Source: Candidatus Bathyarchaeota archaeon
Lineage (GTDB): Archaea; Thermoproteota; Bathyarchaeia; Bathyarchaeales; DTEX01
Reading direction: 5' to 3'
Length of the DNA stretch: 5,124 bases
Assembly: GCA_021162225.1 (NCBI GenBank)
Contig: JAGGZB010000183.1
Span: forward strand, 1 to 5,124
The notes beneath the pieces were generated by a model that was given only the letters and a program-made list of their open reading frames with translations, made no database searches and was not told the DNA's origin. The position numbers and the translations under genes were made by a program. Of the stretch, positions 1-4,024 are shown piece by piece (the stretch's first letter is position 1; every line of letters begins with the position of its first letter).

Positions 1-739
1 CCTCACGGAGGTAGTCGGCAACCTTATTCACTAGAAGCCATAGCGGGCTTGAGAACCATTTATCATCAATAACCCTTCCCTCGGCATCCTGCACCACGAT
101 TCGTATGTCTGCTCCCTGAATATACTTAGAGGGATTCTCGCTGAACATGAGAAGCCCTGCGTTCGTGGGTGAGCTGCCCGAGGCCGCCTTAAGCGCGTTT
201 AAGGCTTCCTCAAATCCCCATGTCTGAGCTTCTTGCGGAACCCTTCCCCTTTTCACTGCGAGTTCGATATATCTCTCGAGGAGTTCGCGGCTCAATACTC
301 CGATGCCTAGGTCTTCTCTCACCACCTCATCAAATCGCAGTTCAGCCCTCTCGGCATAGAGGGAGGCTATTTCCTCGGGAGAGGCCTTCCGGGTGCTAGA
401 GCCAACCCTAATATACACGTCGTCTCCGAGCCTGTAAACCCTACCGCCTGCCTCCACCCATATAGCCAAGACTCTAGCACCCTTAAGCTCCATCCATTCA
501 GCTCTTACCCTCGGCCTAGGATAGATGGAGCCTAAGAGGCTGTTAAGCCTCTCTAAGGAGTCCCTTGGGGCTCCAACAGACTTACCTTGGTCGTTGACAC
601 CTATCAGAAGGAGACCGCCGCGATGGTTAGCGAGACCGCAGAGAGTCCTGGCCGCCTCCTTATCCAACCTTAGCTTAAACTCGGCCTCTTCTCCCTCGCC
701 CCTTCTCAAAGCCTCCTCCACAAGCTCTCTCAGCGGCAT
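1..739 (-). CDS. AlbA_2 (Schlafen-type) domain protein, 3' end outside window
   Basis: I translated 246 residues from the ATG at 739; the frame is open to the left edge, so the C-terminus is missing. The N-terminal half shows the AlbA_2/Schlafen domain signature: EFK at residues 20-22, ANHRGG at 37-42, LIGVND at 45-50, and the closing YIRVGSSTRKAS at 109-120. In this family the domain is usually followed by a helical linker and a GHKL-like ATPase or winged-helix part. Residues 189-200 (SSPTNAGLLMFS) match the start of that conserved second region ('T.aG.llFg'). Members are often annotated as ATP-binding proteins, RecG-like proteins or transcriptional regulators, and some sit in defence or mobile loci; the exact role is not known. 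Full-length relatives run to about 400-480 residues. No good Shine-Dalgarno precedes the ATG and a TATA box lies about 28 bases upstream, so the mRNA is probably leaderless. Family assignment is confident, function is not. Confidence 0.85.
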   Translation of the reverse strand, partial: MPLRELVEEALRRGEGEEAEFKLRLDKEAARTLCGLANHRGGLLLIGVNDQGKSVGAPRDSLERLNSLLGSIYPRPRVRAEWMELKGARVLAIWVEAGGRVYRLGDDVYIRVGSSTRKASPEEIASLYAERAELRFDEVVREDLGIGVLSRELLERYIELAVKRGRVPQEAQTWGFEEALNALKAASGSSPTNAGLLMFSENPSKYIQGADIRIVVQDAEGRVIDDKWFSSPLWLLVNKVADYLRE

Positions 740-752
740 TCCAGCCCCTAAT

Positions 753-792
753 TTTACAAATTACTTATAAAGCTTTACAAAACTTTTACAAA
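753..792. repeat. Three phased TTTACAAA direct repeats, operator-like
   Basis: The octamer TTTACAAA occurs at 753-760, 774-781 and 785-792. The start-to-start distances are 21 and 11 bases, close to two turns and one turn of B-DNA, so the copies lie on the same face of the helix. Each is nearly palindromic (reverse complement TTTGTAAA). Copy 1 lies between the TATA box and the ATG at 739; copies 2 and 3 cover the BRE/upstream side of that TATA. The layout suggests a cooperative repressor or activator site, possibly for the adjacent gene product. This is inference; AT-rich DNA can produce such matches by chance. Confidence 0.4.
763..772 (-). promoter_or_regulatory. TATA box for the AlbA_2 gene
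   Basis: On the minus strand this reads CTTTATAAGT, a good archaeal TATA element. Its centre is about 28 bases upstream of the ATG at 739, so transcription would begin at or next to the start codon. The core is nearly symmetric (CTTATAAAG on the plus strand). It could therefore also serve the divergent small ORF at 802, with a start near 793-796. Promoter use is inferred from spacing only. Confidence 0.6.
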
Positions 793-801
793 AGGATACA
801 G

Positions 802-972
802 ATGGGGATGCATAAGACCGCTAGCGCGCTGGGAGCTTCTCTTTACTCTTCGGAGTTAAGGCTAGCAGGGGGATTTGCATATCTCTTTAAGCAGATAAAG
901 GAGCTTAAGGCGGGGATAGAGTTGCTGGACATGCTGGATGGCAGGAGGCGCTGGCAACCAGGATGTATTTGA
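802..972 (+). CDS. Possible small helical protein, 56 aa
   Basis: An ATG at 802 opens a 56-codon frame ending in TGA at 970-972. A second ATG two codons on (808) is an alternative start. The product reads as one or two amphipathic helices: residues 17-46 are rich in L, I, K and E (including LFKQIKELKAGIELLDML). It ends in a basic tail, GRRRWQPGCI. No membrane segment or metal motif is visible and I do not recognise a family. The frame is divergent from the AlbA_2 gene and would share its symmetric TATA region; there is only a weak GG-rich Shine-Dalgarno. The abrupt Arg/Trp tail followed by AT-rich sequence could mean it is the truncated front of a longer lost gene. It may also be a chance ORF. 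Confidence 0.4.
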   Translation: MGMHKTASALGASLYSSELRLAGGFAYLFKQIKELKAGIELLDMLDGRRRWQPGCI

Positions 973-991
973 GTATTGGATATTTGAAAAA

Positions 992-1047
992 TGCTACATT
1001 ATGTGATCATGCGGGTTATGTGTTCAATTATTCTTCGTGCTACATTA
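992..1047. repeat. TGCTACATTA 10-bp direct repeat pair
   Basis: TGCTACATTA occurs at 992-1001 and again at 1038-1047, in the AT-rich spacer between the 802-972 ORF and the convergent end of the nuclease-like gene. Nothing else in the spacer (973-1081) looks coding. The pair may be a short remnant of a duplication or insertion, or chance. Confidence 0.3.
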
Positions 1048-1067
1048 ATTAAATCGCGTATTTCAGA

Positions 1068-1073
1068 TTTTTT
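1068..1073 (+). terminator. T6 tract, possible archaeal terminator
   Basis: A run of six T follows CAGA on the plus strand, about 95 bases after the small ORF's stop and just before the convergent gene end at 1082. Archaeal termination commonly uses such T tracts without a hairpin. Only a single tract is present, so this is weak. Confidence 0.2.
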
Positions 1074-1081
1074 GGACTTAT

Positions 1082-1981
1082 CTACTTTAGCTTCATAGAA
1101 ATGTTCCTCCCCTTTTCATTCCAAGTCAAACAGCTATACTTGTTAAGTCGAGATTCTATTCTGAATATTCGAGGGCAGGCAAGTAAACCTCCGGTAAATT
1201 GTCCGGTAGACATATACCGTTCTAACCGGGCATAACCCTTGCTCGCCTCGCTCGGATCAGGCTTAACTTCAATGACAAAGCTCTCAGGAAGTAACTCACA
1301 GCCTGCCCTCTGCCAAACAGCTTCGCCGAAAACTAATAGCTCTTTGAACGTGAATCCCTCATTACGAGTCTTTATCGCGATTCTATCAGGAACGCCGTTA
1401 GTTGGAATCATTACGTCTAGTATGTCACCTTCTAAGAAAACCGCATATCCCTTTTCAGCTAGTGATAACGCTGCCATTACCTCGAAAAAGCGATGCGTAC
1501 TAGTATCGTAAACGATAACACTTTCCCTCGGATCAAAGCCCTCTTCCTTTAGAAAATTGATAGCTAGCATGTTGTAGTGTTCCTGTGAACGGGTTATATC
1601 TTCAGGCTTTTGGCTTGAATAAAATAACATGAGAATTCTATGATGATCAGCAAAGAACAGAATACTTCTATTCTCAAGTTCTTCTCGCAATTTCCTAAAC
1701 CTATCTAGACCAATGCCTACCAAGGTTCTCATTATGTTATGTCGCGTAAAAAGTTCTTCTAAGTGGAGCCATTTTTCAGATGAAACTGGAAGATAAGCTC
1801 CCTCTTCGAGCGCAATAATTGACAAATATCTCGGGCTCTTGAATTCTAAGATATTCCAAAGATCACCGGTAGCCCTAACTACGACACCTAATCTACCTTT
1901 CCCAATACTCAGAATTTTTGAAGCATTCTCGAACATGGTTTTAAAGTAGCTTAAGTTCAACGGTGGCAAGGAAGAACTCAT
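1082..1981 (-). CDS. Putative PD-(D/E)XK-like nuclease, family not recognised
   Basis: The ATG at 1981 gives 299 residues. I prefer it to the GTG six codons upstream (1999) because that GTG overlaps a GAGGTG Shine-Dalgarno placed 10 bases before the ATG. I recognise no named family. The C-terminal half fits the restriction-endonuclease fold order. Numbering from the GTG (subtract 6 for the ATG form), there is a helix with E173 (FFEVMAALSLAEKGY), strands with G191-D192 and D195, P204-D205 (GVPDRIAIK), and a hydrophobic strand ending in E244-V-K246 (FVIEVKPD). A helix (ARLERYM, 257-263) and a strand (GLLACP) follow. The 38-residue gap between PD and EVK is longer than usual, implying an inserted helix. 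A second ExK (E52-F-K54, ILEFKSP) lies in the N-terminal half, whose role is unknown. There is no signal peptide or membrane helix. GC is lower than in the flanking conserved genes, consistent with acquisition. The gene is certain enough; the nuclease reading is moderate. Confidence 0.8.
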   Translation of the reverse strand: MSSSLPPLNLSYFKTMFENASKILSIGKGRLGVVVRATGDLWNILEFKSPRYLSIIALEEGAYLPVSSEKWLHLEELFTRHNIMRTLVGIGLDRFRKLREELENRSILFFADHHRILMLFYSSQKPEDITRSQEHYNMLAINFLKEEGFDPRESVIVYDTSTHRFFEVMAALSLAEKGYAVFLEGDILDVMIPTNGVPDRIAIKTRNEGFTFKELLVFGEAVWQRAGCELLPESFVIEVKPDPSEASKGYARLERYMSTGQFTGGLLACPRIFRIESRLNKYSCLTWNEKGRNISMKLK

Positions 1982-1990
1982 AAAGTTAAA

Positions 1991-1999
1991 CCACCTCAC
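1991..1999 (-). promoter_or_regulatory. Shine-Dalgarno GAGGTG deciding the nuclease-like gene start
   Basis: The minus strand reads GTGAGGTGG here, with GAGGTG complementary to the archaeal 16S 3' end, 10 bases before the ATG at 1981. The same bases contain the alternative GTG start (1999). The site argues for the ATG and a 299-residue protein. Confidence 0.55.
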
Positions 2000-2025
2000 T
2001 ACGTGTGAAATATTTTCGCTGAGGC

Positions 2026-2047
2026 CAGATAAAGATTTTTGACGTCA
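2026..2047 (-). promoter_or_regulatory. Candidate TATA box and TGACGTCA palindrome upstream of nuclease-like gene
   Basis: The minus strand carries CTTTATCTG (2026-2034) preceded by AAAAAT. This is a plausible TATA element, predicting a start near 2003-2007 and a leader that includes the GAGGTG site. Immediately upstream lies the perfect 8-bp palindrome TGACGTCA (2040-2047), in the position of an activator or operator site. A weaker alternative TATA is AAAATATTT at about 2010-2018. Position-based inference only. Confidence 0.35.
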
Positions 2048-2130
2048 TCATAAACGGTTCCCAATAGTAGGCGAATTACATTCAGTATGGCTTTTGTTGA
2101 TTATCCCAACTTCCTTTTCGTCCTCAAATA

Positions 2131-2168
2131 TTAGGAATTAGGAATATTGGATTTTCGCAAAAATTTGC
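2131..2168. repeat. Tandem TTAGGAA pair and short inverted repeat
   Basis: TTAGGAA is repeated head to tail at 2131-2137 and 2138-2144, bounded on both sides by AATATT. Fourteen bases later GCAAA-AA-TTTGC (2157-2168) forms a short inverted repeat. It contains a T5 run on the minus strand just past the stop of the small ORF at 2175, so it could help end that transcript. The rest of 2048-2174 shows no gene on either strand. Confidence 0.25.
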
Positions 2169-2174
2169 CGATAA

Positions 2175-2342
2175 TTATCCGCTAGAAGCGCCCCCTTTAA
2201 ATAGGTCTTTCAAACTAGCTTCTTCCTGAACTGGTTTAAGAAACATGATCTTTCCATTCTTGGTATCTACTTTCACAACGCCGGTGGCTGGACGGACTTT
2301 GTCGGCTGATACATTCACGTAGAATTTATGGATCTGAAGCAC
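2175..2342 (-). CDS. Small hypothetical protein, 55 aa, possibly frameshifted at its 5' end
   Basis: A GTG at 2342 opens 55 codons to TAA at 2175-2177. The sequence has the alternating pattern of beta strands: KFYVNVSADKV, then GVVKVDTKNGKIMFLKP (residues 21-37), then a short acidic helix EEASLKDLF and a GGASSG tail. No family is recognised. A TATA-like CTTAAATG about 25 bases upstream would give a leaderless GTG mRNA. Alternatively, an ATG at 2379 starts another frame (MQLLKCEKVIKLSASDP, then TAA). Removing one base of the CC at 2330-2331 would fuse it smoothly into this ORF, giving about 67 residues, so the gene may be broken or miscalled there. It diverges from the 2380 ORF. Reality of a coding segment is likely, its start is not settled. 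Confidence 0.45.
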   Translation of the reverse strand: MLQIHKFYVNVSADKVRPATGVVKVDTKNGKIMFLKPVQEEASLKDLFKGGASSG

Positions 2343-2367
2343 TAAGTTTAATTACTTTTTCACATTT

Positions 2368-2373
2368 AAGGAG
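2368..2373 (+). promoter_or_regulatory. Shine-Dalgarno AAGGAG of the 2380 ORF
   Basis: AAGGAG lies 6 bases before the ATG at 2380, a near-ideal site. It is the main evidence that the plus-strand short ORF is translated. It also overlaps the TATA-like element proposed for the opposite-strand GTG ORF, so the two could exclude each other. Confidence 0.5.
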
Positions 2374-2379
2374 TTGCAT

Positions 2380-2523
2380 ATGAGCGAAGCGCGTGAGGTG
2401 CTACGCGAGTACTTAACGGTTGTAAAAAGCTTGAAGAAACCCCCTGAGAGGAAGAGTAATAAACGGTTCAGAGGACATATGTTTGCTTCAATCATTTGCA
2501 AACATCTTCCCCTAACCTGTTAA
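2380..2523 (+). CDS. Small basic hypothetical protein, 47 aa
   Basis: The ATG at 2380 follows a good AAGGAG site and reads 47 codons to TAA at 2521-2523. Residues 1-20 (MSEAREVLREYLTVVKSLKK) form a convincing amphipathic helix. Residues 21-32 (PPERKSNKRFRG) are strongly basic, suggesting nucleic-acid or partner binding. The last 15 residues (MFASIICKHLPLTC) look less protein-like and lie antisense to the 3' end of the coiled-coil gene (2492 onward). The original gene may therefore have been truncated, with the frame running into foreign sequence. No family is recognised. The ATG sits in a CATATG palindrome that also supplies an ATG on the minus strand at 2379. Moderately likely to be expressed. 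Confidence 0.4.
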   Translation: MSEAREVLREYLTVVKSLKKPPERKSNKRFRGHMFASIICKHLPLTC

Positions 2524-2608
2524 CCTTTTCATCTAGATCGGTGAATTCCTTGTCTATCATCAGCTTATGTTTTTTAAGCTCCTTTACATGCACCTCAAGC
2601 TCCGGAAC
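2492..2608 (-). pseudogene. Displaced C-terminal part of the coiled-coil gene
   Basis: In the frame one base off from the 147-residue ORF, 38 codons run from GTT at 2606-2608 to TGA at 2492-2494 without a stop. They read VPELEVHVKELKKHKLMIDK and then EFTDLDEKVNRLGEDVCK, which continues the same charged heptad character. This is the expected tail of the upstream coding region, separated by one extra A in the A6 run (2610-2615). It could be a true inactivating indel, a sequencing error, or slippage. Known programmed slippery sites usually give -1 shifts or need longer runs, so slippage is the least likely. Confidence 0.6.
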
Positions 2609-3038
2609 CTTTTTTCAGTTCTTCTCGCTTCAGGATACTTTGAGCCTGAATATATTTAGTGACATGCGGTTTCAGGTGATCTAATTCGCTTTCAATTCTC
2701 GCTATCTCTCGCTCTAACGACTCTTGCTGTGATTTAAGATCAGCTAAGTTCCTGATTTTTTCTTCGAGCTCGTTAATCGCATCTTCATATATCTTGAGTT
2801 CTTTATACCACTTCGGGACTTTAGAAACGTTGGACTCATCCAAGTTTCTTTTTCTATACGTTAGATTCTGTAATCTTTGTTGTAAGTGGCTTATTATGGT
2901 CTCAAGGAACTTCTGCCTTTTGGGTAACTTACTTATTATAAAAGCGGGTGAGAAAATTATGGTAAGTGCTGAGATTATCGCTGGAGCGCTTAACCCGGTG
3001 ATGAAGACTAATAGTATTGCGGATGCGACTCTGATCAT
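2595..3038 (-). CDS. Membrane-anchored coiled-coil protein, frameshifted near its 3' end
   Basis: The ATG at 3038 gives 147 residues. Residues 3-36 are almost wholly hydrophobic with a G-L-S-A-P break near 15-19, so either one long membrane helix or a short hairpin. Residues 40 to the end are charged and heptad-like (KIYEDAINELEEKIRNLADL; QQESLEREIARIESELDHL), a long coiled coil presumably facing the cytoplasm. No family can be named from this. The frame ends abruptly after ELKKGSGA. The A6 run at 2610-2615 is the break: with one A fewer, the reading continues as coiled coil for 38 more codons to TGA at 2492-2494. The true start is also uncertain. An upstream ATG at 3078 (MKSKDALK, then TAG) would join this frame if one A were added to the A4 run near 3053-3056. 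No clear Shine-Dalgarno precedes 3038. Gene real; integrity doubtful. Confidence 0.65.
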   Translation of the reverse strand: MIRVASAILLVFITGLSAPAIISALTIIFSPAFIISKLPKRQKFLETIISHLQQRLQNLTYRKRNLDESNVSKVPKWYKELKIYEDAINELEEKIRNLADLKSQQESLEREIARIESELDHLKPHVTKYIQAQSILKREELKKGSGA

Positions 3039-3115
3039 ACCTGATAAGATGCTATTTTAGCGCATCTTTGCTTTTCATTACTCCCTTTTGTCAGCTCTTC
3101 GACTATTTCAGTTCA

Positions 3116-3296
3116 CTAGTTTTTGATTTTCAGACACGCCTGCTGATAGAATGTTTGAAGCTGACAGATGTCCCCCAACTTGATATTAGTAACCTTTTCA
3201 AAAGACTCTAGTTTTTCGTTAATGCGTTCACTTAAGGCTCGTATAAGTTCTTCAAAAGAAGTTTTTAATTTAGCGAGCCGGGAGAGCGGGAACCAT
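3116..3296 (-). pseudogene. Broken small coiled-coil gene
   Basis: Between an in-frame TAA (3296-3298) and TAG (3116-3118) the minus strand is open for 59 codons. It reads like protein: LAKLKTSFEELIRALSERIN, then EKLESFEKVTNIKLGDICQL, an amphipathic helix with F/L/I/V at heptad spacing. The frame has no usable start codon. An ATG at 3296 with AGGAG nine bases upstream lies in a neighbouring frame and joins this one if a single C is removed from the CCC at about 3286-3288. After the TAG-TGA pair the same frame continues as TEIVEELTKGSNEKQRCAKI and ends in a TGA that overlaps the ATG of the next gene (ATGA at 3038-3035). That is the form of a translationally coupled gene pair. I read it as a coiled-coil gene damaged by small indels; no family is recognised. 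Confidence 0.45.
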
Positions 3297-3631
3297 TATA
3301 GACTTCTCCTAGGAAATCGTACGGTTACACGGCTAATCTCCTCCAACCTTAGAGGGGATAGCCGAGCCGACTCCAAATCAAATACAGTAAGAGCTCAGAT
3401 CTCGCCGTTCGAGGGGCTTAGATTGGAGGTTCTAGGCGTTTTTCTGACCAATTTTAATGTAGTATTGAGAGCGTGTGAAAACGGAGGGTGTGACTATCGA
3501 GAGAAGGGTGTCTAATGAAGTTGTTGCAACTGCATAGCTGCTCTAAATGTTGAGCGTTGGGTAAATGGTTGAGATTTGAAGGTCGTGAGTATTGCAGACC
3601 GATGAAGTTAGTGAAATAATCGGATATGGTG
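3297..3631. other. Stretch without a convincing gene
   Basis: No frame on either strand gives a credible protein here. A plus-strand frame that crosses 3168-3515 is antisense to the broken coiled-coil gene in its first half and looks random in its second. The stretch holds the imperfect inverted repeat at 3340-3429, the 8-bp palindrome GTTGCAAC at 3523-3530, and no obvious T-rich terminator for the operon that ends at 3632. It may hold remnants of a lost gene or an unrecognised RNA. Confidence 0.5.
3340..3429. repeat. Imperfect 13-bp inverted repeat with 64-base loop
   Basis: CCTCCAACCTTAG (3340-3352) is complementary to CTTAGATTGGAGG (3417-3429) at 11 of 13 positions, or 12 of 13 in RNA if a G-U pair is counted. 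Each arm is next to a GAGGGG block (3352-3357 and 3411-3416) on the loop side. The region is more GC-rich than its surroundings. It could fold as a roughly 90-base hairpin RNA or be the ends of a small relic element. No protein or known RNA family accounts for it. Confidence 0.3.
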
Positions 3632-4021
3632 TTATTGCAATGATTCTTCTCGCCGGAGACTATTAACGCTACGCGTCGCCACTACATCAACGCCTAAGTC
3701 TAGTAAGTTCTTCATAACTGTGTCACCCACTTTAATGGGTGCCTCGACTTCTAGGTTGGCGAGCGCCTCTATCGCCTTGGATATGAGCTTCTTAGGTATA
3801 GGCTTCAATGTCTTAACAGAGACAACTGGTAGGCTGCCGCCCCTCACCTTTATCACGGTGATTAACATCCTCTTAGGCTCCAGCACCTCCTGCCTAGCAT
3901 ATTCAGCTCCCCTAACGCATCTATTACCCTTAATTGATAGGATCTCACCGTTGCGTAAGGTGACTGTGATTTCACAGCCTATCGGGCACACAATACACTT
4001 AACCCTAGCTTCCCGTATCAT
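3632..4021 (-). CDS. DUF1667 family four-cysteine protein
   Basis: The ATG at 4021 gives 129 residues. The N-terminus carries the family's cysteine signature: C9-x2-C12-P-x2-C16 and a fourth cysteine at C35 (GNRCVRG), arranged like an iron-sulfur or zinc site. The middle has the conserved block PKRMLITVIKVRGGSLPVVS (about 49-68). The end has the typical VGDTVMKNLLDLGVDVVATR (98-117), after which about 12 residues form a variable tail. Family members are usually 115-130 residues, so it is complete. In thermophilic archaea and Thermotogae such proteins are encoded right after an NAD(P)/FAD oxidoreductase and near a GlpA-like glycerol-3-phosphate dehydrogenase, and are thought to be an electron-transfer subunit. 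The same order is seen here. The start is three bases after the upstream stop (TAATTAATG), with GAGG inside the upstream gene as a possible ribosome site. Cofactor and partner are inferred from the family, not shown. Confidence 0.9.
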   Translation of the reverse strand: MIREARVKCIVCPIGCEITVTLRNGEILSIKGNRCVRGAEYARQEVLEPKRMLITVIKVRGGSLPVVSVKTLKPIPKKLISKAIEALANLEVEAPIKVGDTVMKNLLDLGVDVVATRSVNSLRREESLQ

Positions 4022-4024
4022 TAA

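Noticed and set aside
1082..1999. GTG at 1999 as the start of the nuclease-like gene
   Set aside because: The GTG overlaps a GAGGTG Shine-Dalgarno that is correctly placed for the ATG at 1981; the six extra residues add nothing recognisable.
2610..2615. Programmed ribosomal frameshift at the A6 run
   Set aside because: Restoring the frame needs a +1 skip (or one A fewer in the mRNA), while A-rich slippery heptamers give -1 shifts. The run is short for transcriptional slippage and no stimulating structure is evident. Indel or sequencing error preferred.
2998..3045. GTGATGA followed by two CTGA motifs on the plus strand, like a C/D box guide RNA
   Set aside because: The first CTGA is about 26 bases from the C-like box instead of about 12, no internal C'/D' pair fits, and the sequence is antisense to the coiled-coil gene.
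3352..3430. tRNA-like fragments: GGGGATAGCCGAGCC resembles the start of an archaeal tRNA-Leu and CCGTTCGAGG resembles a T-loop
   Set aside because: The five-base T-stem does not pair, there is no matching D-stem 3' half, and no acceptor stem can be closed. Chance similarity.
3168..3515. 115-codon plus-strand open frame
   Set aside because: Its first half is antisense to protein-like coiled-coil sequence and its second half has no domain-like pattern or Shine-Dalgarno site. Most likely a shadow frame.
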